This document shows positions 1-6,471 of a stretch of DNA of 16,522 nt, piece after piece. This DNA comes from RPQK01 sp041946865. GTDB lineage: Bacteria; Acidobacteriota; UBA6911; RPQK01. The notes under the pieces are model-generated. The model searched no databases, was not told the origin of the DNA, and was given only the letters and a program-made list of their open reading frames with translations. The stretch is taken from contig JBHGBF010000163.1 in NCBI GenBank assembly GCA_041946865.1, positions 1 to 16,522 on the forward strand. The letters run 5' to 3'. The stretch's first letter is position 1; every line of letters starts with the position of its first letter. Made by a program: the position numbers and the translations under genes.

Positions 1-72
1 CCTGGGCTGTCTTGCCTAACGCCTTCGGCGTAAAAGACGTTCACACATCTGTTTATTTTCACCAAAGTCCAG

Positions 73-94
73 AGTGCCGCCTAAAGGCGGCACT
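73..94. repeat. Perfect 22-bp palindrome, REP-like
   Basis: Two 10-base arms (AGTGCCGCCT and AGGCGGCACT) are perfect inverted complements around a central AA. The element is intergenic, upstream of the secreted-protein gene. A smaller hairpin (ACGCC, TTC, GGCGT) lies just before it at 19-31. Neither is followed by a T-run on either strand, so they do not look like intrinsic terminators. Short GC-rich palindromes of this form occur as dispersed intergenic repeats in many environmental genomes; whether this one is multicopy cannot be told from one window. Confidence 0.6.
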
Positions 95-132
95 ACAAAC
101 AAGACTGAGGGATTACACCGGTGTTGCTTTTT

Positions 133-159
133 TTGTGTTGTATTTGTTGCATTTATAGT
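133..159 (+). promoter_or_regulatory. Weak candidate promoter upstream of the secreted-protein gene
   Basis: A -10-like TATAGT at 154-159 lies in a locally AT-rich stretch (about 121-180), with TTGTGT at 133-138 as the best -35 match but only 15 bp of spacing. The predicted start would leave about 95 nt of leader before the ATG at 263. The match is poor and is listed only because the base composition differs sharply from the coding DNA around it. Confidence 0.22.
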
Positions 160-262
160 AAACTGTCGACGTTTTGGGGGGTCTTACCTGCGCTTTGGCC
201 TGTTTGGGTGTCCCCAGAGTCCGGTGTTTCGACTGGGTGTTACTGCGTTCAGGAGACTGTTT

Positions 263-1063
263 ATGCGCACAGCCAGAACCCGATGCTTGTTGATTGTGGT
301 GCTAGCGCTTTTTGCACTGGGGGAAACGTGGGCACAGGGACCCTATTGGTATAAGCTCACCTTGAGCGCACGTGACCCTTATGGTCCAGTCACGATTATT
401 TTCAAAGTAGACGATTTCATAACGACCGATACTTGGTTCGAGATTCTGCCGGATGGAGTGAAGGCTTACGGACAGACTTGGCATTGGGTCTATTACGGGC
501 AATCAGTTGATCACAGTCCGAATTACTTGCGTCTGACCCGCTCAAATCCGCCGGTCGATCCCTCACCCAACCCCACGGGAGTTGCGTTTTCGATCGAAGC
601 CTACTTCGCGACCCCGCCCAATGCAGTGGGGACTTACACCTTGGACGGTTTGCTCGACACGACGGTCTGGGTGACGAATGGGACCAGTTATAATGAGCTT
701 CACGGACCGGGCAGTACTCTGGTTATCACTAAGTACGACCCACCCCTCGTCCGCATGGCCCAGATGTCGGCCACGGCTGGTAGCCGTGATGTCACTTTGG
801 ACTGGGAGACGGCCAGCGAAATAGGAACCGCGGGCTTCCTAATCCGAAGAGCCGAACAAGACGGCGGCCCGTACCAGGTGGTGAGCGATCTTATCCCGGC
901 GCAGGGTAGCCCGACGCAGGGCGCCGCGTACCAATGGACCGACACGAATGTCGTCCATGGAGCGCAGTACTACTACTTGATTGAAGAGGTAGAGGATTCC
1001 GGGAACACCAACACGTTTGGGCCGATTAACGCCACTCTCCCCCCTGCGCGCAGGCGGCGTTGA
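263..1063 (+). CDS. Secreted protein with fibronectin-III-like C-terminal domain
   Basis: A 266-residue protein of unknown function. The reading frame is open back to base 74, but I place the start at the ATG at 263 because AGGAGA at 251-256 is a good ribosome site with 6-nt spacing and the product then begins with a classic signal peptide: Arg-rich n-region, hydrophobic residues 9-20, and a likely signal peptidase I site after TWA (residue 24). Residues about 25-160 are rich in Tyr, Trp and Thr and look beta-stranded; I do not recognise them. Residues about 164-257 resemble an Fn3-type fold, with the frequent sequence WETASEIGTAGF followed by a YYYLIEEV strand. The protein ends in four arginines but lacks a transmembrane helix before them, so it is not a PEP-CTERM sorting signal. 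It converges on the kinase gene opposite, 20 bp away. Function is not predicted. Confidence 0.75.
   Translation: MRTARTRCLLIVVLALFALGETWAQGPYWYKLTLSARDPYGPVTIIFKVDDFITTDTWFEILPDGVKAYGQTWHWVYYGQSVDHSPNYLRLTRSNPPVDPSPNPTGVAFSIEAYFATPPNAVGTYTLDGLLDTTVWVTNGTSYNELHGPGSTLVITKYDPPLVRMAQMSATAGSRDVTLDWETASEIGTAGFLIRRAEQDGGPYQVVSDLIPAQGSPTQGAAYQWTDTNVVHGAQYYYLIEEVEDSGNTNTFGPINATLPPARRRR
1028..1061. terminator. Possible hairpin between the convergent genes at 1063/1084
   Basis: Outer arms AACGCC (1028-1033) and GGCGTT (1056-1061) enclose the perfect 12-bp palindrome CCTGCGCGCAGG (1043-1054). The structure overlaps the last codons of the + strand gene and encodes its Arg-rich end. No T-tract follows on either strand, so it would be at best a weak or Rho-assisted bidirectional terminator. 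Confidence 0.25.
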
Positions 1064-1083
1064 GAGTCCCGGGAGTGCTGCGT

Positions 1084-2139
1084 TTAGCAGAGTGAGACCA
1101 CCAACTCTGCAACCGATTCAAGCCGCCCGGTTTTTACGAGATATCCTTTTGCGCCGGAGAGCAGACTCGCAAGCTCGAACATGATTTGGCCGGGGCTAAA
1201 CAGGGAGTCCGGGATCAGAACGTCGTTCTTCAGCTGACTGGCGAGGCGAAAAGCAAGCTCCCTGGCGCCCAGCTCCCCAACCTCAGGCCCCCGAACAAAA
1301 TCCGGACGGTCGCACGCGATCCGCGTAAAGGACCAGATCTCGTCGGCACGGCGGTCAAGCGTCCGCCGCACTTCGCGGCCTGCTCTCCCCCCGGCTGGGT
1401 ACCTCAAGACCAGACAGTTGTCTTCCTCCTGGGAATCGGTAACGAAGGCGCCTGCAAGAGAGAGGGCGGAAATCAGATCATCGGTTGCGCGGCGCTTCAG
1501 GAGCACTCGGATTGCGATCTCCCGGGGAGGATCACCCGCCAGCAGAAACACGTGCCCCGGCCGGCACGGCGTCAGAGCCGTGCCGGCAAGTATCTGATCG
1601 AGGACAACCGGCCGTTTGGCGCCCGAAAGAGGCGCGCTGTCTCCTTCGGGTTCGCTTCGGATCCAGGCGGTCCGTGGAAAAGGGAATACCCGCCCGGACG
1701 TGCGCTCGAGCGGGCACACGTCGTCGGAAAAAAAGGTGAAAGCCCGGTCTCTTAGAAGATGCAACAGCAGCGTCGTCTTTCCGATACCGGCGTCCCCTGA
1801 AAGGATGACAGCCCGGCCGTTCCTGACCGCTACAGAAGCATGGACCAGAACGAACGCCCGGACTCTTCCGAAGAGCTCCCGGACAATCAGGTTAAGAGCG
1901 TGCGCCTGGGGATGCGGATGTCCGCTGAGGGGCTGAACGATTCCGTCAAACTCGAGCTGAGGAGACGAGCCGGACAGTCGCACGCGCGCCCTCAGGTCGG
2001 TGATGGTTTCGCTCCTGTCATCATCCGGGTCAGAGGCGCGAAAGCACCGATAATCGAGGTCAAACCGTTCAAAAACTTGAATGTCGTCCGTCTCCAACCA
2101 AAGCCGCACGTCGAGAATCCGGTAGATCTGACTAAACAC
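1084..2139 (-). CDS. HPr kinase-like (HprK-related) serine kinase, probable RiPP-tailoring enzyme
   Basis: A 351-residue protein. A C-terminal P-loop kinase domain begins at about residue 98: VHAS, then the Walker A loop GDAGIGKTT (115-123, Lys121), then FFSDDVCPL (136-144), which matches the acidic motif after the P-loop in HprK-type kinases. The first 90 residues do not resemble the HprK N-terminal domain. True HprK phosphorylates HPr at a serine; no HPr or PTS gene is seen here. HprK-related kinases of lasso-peptide pathways (PadeK, ThcoK) phosphorylate a serine of the precursor, and by context I infer that kind of role. The GTG start at 2139 overlaps the end of the radical SAM gene by 8 bp (GTGTTTAG), a sign of translational coupling. 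A perfect 11-bp hairpin lies inside the frame at 1560-1587. The family call is firm; the substrate is inferred. Confidence 0.85.
   Translation of the reverse strand: MFSQIYRILDVRLWLETDDIQVFERFDLDYRCFRASDPDDDRSETITDLRARVRLSGSSPQLEFDGIVQPLSGHPHPQAHALNLIVRELFGRVRAFVLVHASVAVRNGRAVILSGDAGIGKTTLLLHLLRDRAFTFFSDDVCPLERTSGRVFPFPRTAWIRSEPEGDSAPLSGAKRPVVLDQILAGTALTPCRPGHVFLLAGDPPREIAIRVLLKRRATDDLISALSLAGAFVTDSQEEDNCLVLRYPAGGRAGREVRRTLDRRADEIWSFTRIACDRPDFVRGPEVGELGARELAFRLASQLKNDVLIPDSLFSPGQIMFELASLLSGAKGYLVKTGRLESVAELVVSLC
1560..1587. repeat. Perfect 11-bp inverted repeat inside the HprK-like gene
   Basis: GCCGGCACGGC (1560-1570) and GCCGTGCCGGC (1577-1587) pair perfectly around a 6-nt loop, GTCAGA. 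On the coding strand it encodes roughly AGTALTPCRP, between the kinase core and a HVFLLAG strand, and keeps the frame open. Such a long perfect stem is unusual in coding sequence and resembles a REP-type palindrome taken into a gene, but chance in GC-rich DNA cannot be excluded. Confidence 0.55.
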
Positions 2140-3502
2140 GATTCACCCGCGTGGAGCTGTCCAGCAGAAGGTTGAACATCCTTGGGTACCAGGCAGCACG
2201 AAACGCACAGAACTGGTCTGTCGCCCAGATGGTTCCTTTCTCCTCAAGTGCGTGGCCCATGCACCCCCCCTGGCAAAGGTTCTGCCAGGCACAGCCGGCG
2301 CACTCGGGGATCCGCTGCCGCCTCTGAATGACTGCCCGGCAACACTCTCTCATCGGTTCCGTTCCCAGAAGCTCAAGGAGGCTGGTCCGGCTGACATTGC
2401 CAAGCCGGAATCGCGGATGCATCAGCAGGACACACGGAAAGGCGTCTCCGCCTGCCGACACCACTATCTTGCGACCGACCGGGCACCAGGTGTCGTCAGA
2501 GCAGTCGGGACCGACGTCAAGCAGAAGGCCGCTAACCCCGCAGCTCAGATCCAAGGATCGGTCCCCCGTGATTTGTCTTGTCAGGAGGCTATCCAGAAAG
2601 GACCGGTATTCATCCGCGTCCGGCCGCTGATCTCGGGTGCTTGCCCGACCGGCTGAGCGAAGAGGCAGCAAGCGCATACGGGCGACACCCAGGCGGGTCG
2701 CAAGTTCAACCAGGCCCGGGAGGCTGGACAAGTTGCCGCGCATCGTCGTTGCGCAAAGTGTCACCTTTTGCGGCCCGAGGGTTTCAATCCACACAGCGAG
2801 CCCTGCCATCGCACGTTCAAAAGACCCACTGCCCCTGATCCGGTCGTGAGAGGTCGCGCCATCGCCGTCGATGCTCACCTGGACTTCCAGGTTGGCGTGA
2901 GCCAACGCTGAAGCAGTCGAACGGGTGACCAGGGTCGCGTTTGTCAGCAGCTGCACGAGGGGGATTTGTGAGCACGCATGCTCGACGACGGCCTCGATCT
3001 TTGGGTAGCACAACGGTTCCCCGCCGCTCAAAGTCAACGAATGCCCGCCGGCCTGCTTGAGCTGGCCTATGAGATCGAGTACCAGGTGGAAAGAAAGATC
3101 AGCCGGACGCGCCGTTCCTGCCTCCGCATAGCAATGCACACAAGACAGATTGCACCGGCTGGTCAGGTGCAGAAAAAGGCTGTTAAGGCAAGGCTGACGC
3201 TCGGTCTCGGATCCTGGTGATGCCAGAAAGGGCTGCGTGAACTCCGCAAGAGGACGGACATCGCGGACAGCAGCTTTGGTCGACAACCCGTATTTTCGGA
3301 CGAGCAGGTCTGCGGCGGTCCTCCTGCTTCCCGTCTCCGCCAGAACCCGGCAGATTTCGACGCCTGTCCGGTTGGTTATGAACCACCGGGACGAGTGACG
3401 GTGAAGGACAACGAATGTGCGCCGGTTAGAGACAGTATAGTCGGGATATACAAGAAGAAGGTCACCGAGAAGTACGGCCTGATTCTGATCTGACGGGCAC
3501 AC
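2132..3502 (-). CDS. Radical SAM/SPASM peptide-modifying enzyme with PqqD-like N-terminal region
   Basis: A 456-residue protein. Residues about 15-90 look like a PqqD-type peptide-recognition domain: strands around LLLVYP and FVVLHRHSSRWFITN, then TGVEICRVLAETGS and a helix ending in YGLS. The radical SAM core begins at about 108 and has the cluster motif CNLSCVHC (Cys117, Cys121, Cys124) and GGEP at 160-163. A C-terminal SPASM domain is indicated by C340...C357, then C401-x2-C404-x5-C410-x3-C414 and C432, enough ligands for auxiliary Fe-S clusters. Such enzymes modify ribosomal peptides (thioether, C-C or epimerisation chemistry); which one cannot be read from sequence. The start is a GTG at 3502 with GGGAAGG 11 nt upstream, partly inside a hairpin. 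It follows the precursor-like gene by 66 bp and overlaps the kinase gene. The enzyme class is firm; the peptide substrate is inferred from adjacency. Confidence 0.92.
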   Translation of the reverse strand: MCPSDQNQAVLLGDLLLVYPDYTVSNRRTFVVLHRHSSRWFITNRTGVEICRVLAETGSRRTAADLLVRKYGLSTKAAVRDVRPLAEFTQPFLASPGSETERQPCLNSLFLHLTSRCNLSCVHCYAEAGTARPADLSFHLVLDLIGQLKQAGGHSLTLSGGEPLCYPKIEAVVEHACSQIPLVQLLTNATLVTRSTASALAHANLEVQVSIDGDGATSHDRIRGSGSFERAMAGLAVWIETLGPQKVTLCATTMRGNLSSLPGLVELATRLGVARMRLLPLRSAGRASTRDQRPDADEYRSFLDSLLTRQITGDRSLDLSCGVSGLLLDVGPDCSDDTWCPVGRKIVVSAGGDAFPCVLLMHPRFRLGNVSRTSLLELLGTEPMRECCRAVIQRRQRIPECAGCAWQNLCQGGCMGHALEEKGTIWATDQFCAFRAAWYPRMFNLLLDSSTRVNRV

Positions 3503-3517
3503 GCAGAACTAAACCTT

Positions 3518-3532
3518 CCCTGTCAGACAGGG
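3518..3532 (-). promoter_or_regulatory. Hairpin overlapping the radical SAM gene's ribosome site
   Basis: On the transcript, CCCTGT (3532-3527) and ACAGGG (3523-3518) form a perfect 6-bp stem with a 3-nt loop. The 3' arm contributes the GGG of the ribosome site GGGAAGG (3520-3514) for the radical SAM gene. A second, 5-bp stem (GCACT/AGTGC, 3544-3561) lies just upstream. The pair sits between peptide and enzyme genes, where RiPP operons often reduce enzyme expression relative to precursor. Its regulatory role is inferred. Confidence 0.4.
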
Positions 3533-3568
3533 TCTCTATTCGGGCACTTCCAGAGGAGTGCGAGCGGT

Positions 3569-3757
3569 CTAGGGATCACTTACGCAAGGGCTCGGGCTGC
3601 AGGCCTGTGCCGGTCCGATCTGCGCCGCGATTTCCTCGCTCGTGTAAGTGACGATCACGGGAGGCTCGTACTCCGATCGTTCCTCCTGCCGGCGAGTGTT
3701 CGCTGGCTCCGTCGGTCCCTGGGATGGCTCGATGCGCTGCCCGCCGTGTTGAATCAC
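3569..3757 (-). CDS. Candidate RiPP precursor peptide with Cys/Ser/Pro-rich core
   Basis: A 62-residue peptide from the GTG at 3757, or 74 residues from a TTG at 3793 that would overlap the upstream gene by 26 bp. The first 30 residues are polar and disordered-looking. Then come YEPPVIVTYTSEEIAAQIG and a terminal segment GPAQACSPSPCVSDP with Cys53, Cys58, Ser54, Ser56 and Ser60 (GTG numbering). The build, a leader with a helical acidic segment and a short distinct Cys/Ser/Pro tail, is that of a RiPP precursor; I recall comparable short peptides ending in GPAQ- or GPVQ-type motifs but cannot verify homology here. It lies directly before a radical SAM/SPASM gene. No good ribosome site precedes either start: AAAGGGAG is 20 nt before the GTG. 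A TTGACA/TAACCT promoter would begin transcription at about 3758, making the GTG almost leaderless. A chance ORF is the main alternative, but placement and composition argue against it. Confidence 0.72.
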   Translation of the reverse strand: MIQHGGQRIEPSQGPTEPANTRRQEERSEYEPPVIVTYTSEEIAAQIGPAQACSPSPCVSDP

Positions 3758-3764
3758 GCGCGTG

Positions 3765-3793
3765 AGGTTAGCAGTAACTCCCTTTGCTGTCAA
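3765..3793 (-). promoter_or_regulatory. Candidate promoter for the precursor-like peptide
   Basis: On the - strand a perfect -35 TTGACA (3793-3788) is followed after 17 bp by TAACCT (3770-3765), a 3/6 match to the -10 consensus. Predicted initiation at about 3758 coincides with the GTG at 3757. It lies within the last codons of the nucleotidyltransferase gene. The -35 and spacing are ideal and the -10 is weak. A separate promoter would fit the need for excess precursor. Confidence 0.4.
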
Positions 3794-4952
3794 GCAGAAA
3801 GGGATGTTTTGGGTAACCCCTCAGTTTTTTGTTGGGAGTGGCAGCAACGAGGAGAGAGGCCGGTGCTTTACCAAGCCTCGAAGGCGATGGCGCACTCATG
3901 GTCAGGTAACCGGGCGAAGGGAAGAACAGCCACCGCAGGTACCTGATCTTCTGCACAACCCCTCGGTATTGCCGAACCTTCCTGACAGGGTCCAAATAGC
4001 TGAAGATTGGAACGATCCGGTGCCCTCGTATCTGCCGGACGATTGCAGCCGATCCCCCCGCGTGACCGCCCGAAGCCGACCCGATTCTCGAGTCAACCCA
4101 GTGTTTCATCAGAAACGACCAGGCAGCCGATCCGGAGGGAAGGCGAGCCGCCTGCTGGGACAGTCTGGGCGCAACTGCTTCGAATCCAGCCTCGGCTCGA
4201 CAGGCCAGTTCGTGAATGTCCGCGAACCAGATAAGGCTGAGACTTCCGGCTCTCACGTGGCGAGACAGGTGGGCCACGAGGTATTCAACCAGGTCCTCAA
4301 ATCGGAGAGTCAAGAACGGACTGCTGTCAGGGAAAACGCCAGGAAAAAGCGGTTGGCTTCGACTTATCGCCTCGGCCGTATCCAAGTCGCAGTCCAGACA
4401 GAAGTGCACCTCCACCCGTACAGACTTTGGTCTATGGAAGGTGCGATGTGAGGGGAAGGGATGAAGATCCCCCGCCTTTACGAAAGGCGCATATCCCAGC
4501 GTTTGCAGAGCCCGGTCCAGCTTTGCCCTATCCTCTTGCCGGCAAAGCAGGTCCAAATCCGACATCGGTCTCAAAGCCGGGTCCGCGTACACCCAGTAGG
4601 CGAGAAACGCGCCTTTCAGCAGCACAGCTTGAGCCTGGAGTTGCCGTAACGCCTCGGCAATTTCGTCAAGCTGATGGCGAATTCTCAGATTCACCAAGGC
4701 CTGAAAGCGGTACTCCTGCTCTAAAAAGCCCGCAACGTCAACCGGGACAGGCACCGTACGGGAAGTGCGCAGGTGATTCCGCAGCAATCCCAGAACACCC
4801 AATGCGCGGCCTCTGGTGAGAACCATACGCCAGTTCAACCGGCCCGCGATCAAATCGTCGATGCGCCTGGACTGAACATCTGTCAGGTGTTGTCGCGCCG
4901 ACAGTACCAGCAATTCCAGCTCGGGAGATAGCTCCGCTGCGTCGGGATTCAT
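3768..4952 (-). CDS. Nucleotidyltransferase-fold protein (NTP_transf_5-like), second copy
   Basis: A 394-residue protein of the uncharacterised nucleotidyltransferase family often found in RiPP and polysaccharide clusters. The signature is LLKGAFLAYWVYADPALRPMSDLDLL: LKG at about residues 112-114, then the paired acids of SDLDLL (Asp132 and Asp134), expected metal ligands of a polymerase-beta-like fold. The frame extends to a GTG at 4982, but I prefer the ATG at 4952, which has AGGG 9 nt upstream. Length and motifs suggest an intact protein. The C-terminus is basic and ends KGSYC, and its last codons overlap the candidate promoter of the precursor. Its partner upstream (5168-6328) shares the motif pair but little else by eye, so these are diverged paralogues, not a recent duplication. 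In the pseudomycoidin lasso pathway a nucleotidyltransferase-family protein adds hexoses to a phosphorylated peptide; a similar role is a hypothesis here. Confidence 0.85.
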   Translation of the reverse strand: MNPDAAELSPELELLVLSARQHLTDVQSRRIDDLIAGRLNWRMVLTRGRALGVLGLLRNHLRTSRTVPVPVDVAGFLEQEYRFQALVNLRIRHQLDEIAEALRQLQAQAVLLKGAFLAYWVYADPALRPMSDLDLLCRQEDRAKLDRALQTLGYAPFVKAGDLHPFPSHRTFHRPKSVRVEVHFCLDCDLDTAEAISRSQPLFPGVFPDSSPFLTLRFEDLVEYLVAHLSRHVRAGSLSLIWFADIHELACRAEAGFEAVAPRLSQQAARLPSGSAAWSFLMKHWVDSRIGSASGGHAGGSAAIVRQIRGHRIVPIFSYLDPVRKVRQYRGVVQKIRYLRWLFFPSPGYLTMSAPSPSRLGKAPASLLVAATPNKKLRGYPKHPFLLDSKGSYC

Positions 4953-5020
4953 CGACCTCGACCCTACATTTGGAACAGCCACACTTAGCGATGCGGTCTA
5001 CATGTTTAACAACGGATGAA

Positions 5021-5050
5021 AAACTACCAGCCGATACTCTGGCGTGTCAA
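5021..5050 (-). promoter_or_regulatory. Weak candidate internal promoter in the 215-bp gap between the two nucleotidyltransferase genes
   Basis: On the - strand TTGACA (5050-5045) is followed after 18 bp by TAGTTT (5026-5021), a 3/6 match to the -10 consensus. The gap 4953-5167 holds no other credible ORF or strong hairpin. The perfect -35 is the only strong part, so this is a low-confidence call. Confidence 0.28.
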
Positions 5051-5167
5051 CACGCAGAGATCCGTCTGGGCGTTGGAATACTTTCCGCCGGGCACTTATC
5101 CGAGCGCCTCACCCCCACCGGGCTTACCGGCTGGGTTTCGAGAAGAGGCCCGAACACGATTGCCGCA

Positions 5168-6328
5168 CTAGTTTCTCAGCAGTCTGGTCTGTTTCCTGTA
5201 GTCGTTCAGAATCCTGACCGGACGCAGGAGGTAGTACAGGAAGTAGAGACGGTCCGGCAGATTCAACCAGTGCCAGTCGGCTACGGTGGGGATAAACGCC
5301 CGAGTTCCACAGAAACGGAGCTTGCGTGTGAGAGACTGCTGAGCAGCGAGGAGGAATTGATTGGTGTTTCGAAAGGTCGGCTCGTTGGGTTGGAACAGAT
5401 CCCTGGTGACCCTGGCTGCCAGTCGCGTGGCCGCGCTATCCCTCTCCACAAGGGCCTGAATCTCGGGCGCTAACGGCAGGTACTCGAGCTCGGCTGCAAC
5501 CGCAAGCGCCGTCAAGAGCATTCTCCTGATCCCGCACCGCGCGGCCTGTCGGACTATGGCGGCCCAGTCGGCGTCCCTGAACCGAGCCGCCATTGCCGCA
5601 AAGTCGACAATCCAGACCAGGTGGTCCCAACGGTGAAAGGCGCCGTGGATTGCCAGGTACAAAAGGTAATGCTCATCCGAAAGAGTCGAAATCTCTTCTC
5701 CTTGAAAGAGGATAGTGCGTTTTGCCTCAAACAATTCGCGGGTGTCAAGGTCGGCGCCCACATACCTGGCCATGACCCGCCAATGCACATCCAGAAGCAC
5801 ACCGTTGTCCGGGAGCGTGAAAGTCACCTCGCAAGTTCTCTTCAGGTGTTGATTCAACTGCCGAGGAGAATAAAGATGACTGGGGCAAAAGCCCGTGGAG
5901 ACAAGAATCTCATATAGCTCGACAGCTTGTTCCCGGCGCACCAGGATATCCAGATCGCTGAACTGCCTCGCTGTACAATCGCGATACAGGCCCTCGGCCA
6001 GAACGGGTCCCTTCAGCGGAATGCAGTCGATACCTTTCTGCCGGAGGAGTCGAATCAGCTCAACCAGCTCGGCTGAAAGACGAAGGCAGTGAACGACATG
6101 TTGGCGGTACAGGACGGTCAGCGATTCCAGAGTTTCAGCCGGGATAGCTGAGCCGGCTTGATGAAGTCGCAGATACAGCAAAGGCAGCACCGAGTGGCGG
6201 ACCGAATAGCGGACAAGTCGGTGCCAGTTGATGTCGGCTTCAGGCGCGCAAATTGGGCTGCCTGCGGGACTTTGTCCCGGCCGGCACGCCTCGATCAATA
6301 TACGAGTTTCGCAATCTGCGCTGGTCAT
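5168..6328 (-). CDS. Nucleotidyltransferase-fold protein (NTP_transf_5-like), first gene of the RiPP-like unit
   Basis: A 386-residue protein with the family signature CIPLKGPVLAEGLY (about 102-115) followed by FSDLDILV (123-130), giving the Asp125/Asp127 pair expected to bind catalytic metal. The middle carries VLLDVHWRVM, the kind of DxHW segment that follows the core in this family, and the C-terminal half is mainly helical. It is the promoter-proximal gene of the unit and reads from the ATG at 6328 with no clear Shine-Dalgarno; only an 8-nt segment separates a 5' hairpin from the start. The first 30 residues are Pro/Gly-rich and include a small palindrome (GGGACTTTGTCCC, 6268-6280), so a slightly later start is possible. 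The substrate is unknown; transfer of a nucleotide or sugar to a modified peptide is inferred only from context. Confidence 0.85.
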   Translation of the reverse strand: MTSADCETRILIEACRPGQSPAGSPICAPEADINWHRLVRYSVRHSVLPLLYLRLHQAGSAIPAETLESLTVLYRQHVVHCLRLSAELVELIRLLRQKGIDCIPLKGPVLAEGLYRDCTARQFSDLDILVRREQAVELYEILVSTGFCPSHLYSPRQLNQHLKRTCEVTFTLPDNGVLLDVHWRVMARYVGADLDTRELFEAKRTILFQGEEISTLSDEHYLLYLAIHGAFHRWDHLVWIVDFAAMAARFRDADWAAIVRQAARCGIRRMLLTALAVAAELEYLPLAPEIQALVERDSAATRLAARVTRDLFQPNEPTFRNTNQFLLAAQQSLTRKLRFCGTRAFIPTVADWHWLNLPDRLYFLYYLLRPVRILNDYRKQTRLLRN

Positions 6329-6336
6329 CGTTGAAT

Positions 6337-6351
6337 GCGCTCAGGAAGCGC
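6337..6351 (-). promoter_or_regulatory. Hairpin at the predicted 5' end of the RiPP-like transcript
   Basis: GCGCT and AGCGC pair around a 5-nt loop, beginning within a few nt of the predicted transcription start (about 6353) and ending 8 nt before the ATG at 6328. A stem at the extreme 5' end can protect an mRNA or affect initiation; the role here is inferred. Confidence 0.3.
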
Positions 6352-6359
6352 ACGGGCGA

Positions 6360-6387
6360 ATCATACAGCCGACTTCGGCCCTGTCAA
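6360..6387 (-). promoter_or_regulatory. Strong sigma70-type promoter for the RiPP-like unit
   Basis: On the - strand a perfect -35 TTGACA (6387-6382), a 16-bp spacer and a -10 TATGAT (5/6, 6365-6360). Predicted start about 6353, giving a leader of about 25 nt before the ATG at 6328. It sits in the divergent region, so position and sequence agree. Confidence 0.72.
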
Positions 6388-6442
6388 GCGTTGTGGCTCA
6401 ACCCTCTATTTCCGGAGCTCTCCGCGCTCTTCGCATTGTGCC

Positions 6443-6471
6443 TTGCAACTAAACGCAATAAGCGGTATGAT
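6443..6471 (+). promoter_or_regulatory. Sigma70-type promoter for the autokinase/export genes
   Basis: TTGCAA (6443-6448, 4/6), a 17-bp spacer and TATGAT (6466-6471, 5/6). Predicted start about 6478, leaving about 43 nt before the ATG at 6521, which is preceded by the strong ribosome site GGGGGAAGGG (6507-6516). It is arranged back to back with the - strand promoter, with 55 bp between the two -35 elements. Confidence 0.68.

Noticed and set aside
74..262. N-terminal extension of the secreted-protein frame
   Set aside because: It translates the palindrome and AT-rich leader; the ATG at 263 has a good ribosome site and starts a proper signal peptide.
1084..2139. Calling the kinase a true HprK regulator of carbon metabolism
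   Set aside because: The P-loop region matches, but the N-terminal domain does not and no HPr or PTS gene is nearby; the RiPP-tailoring subgroup fits the context better.
3762..4451. Open frame of 229 codons on the + strand
   Set aside because: It is a shadow of the second nucleotidyltransferase gene; composition is Arg/Ser/Pro-rich with no motifs and no ribosome site.
4953..5167. A second precursor peptide in the gap between the nucleotidyltransferase genes
   Set aside because: All short frames there stop quickly or lack any leader/core pattern.
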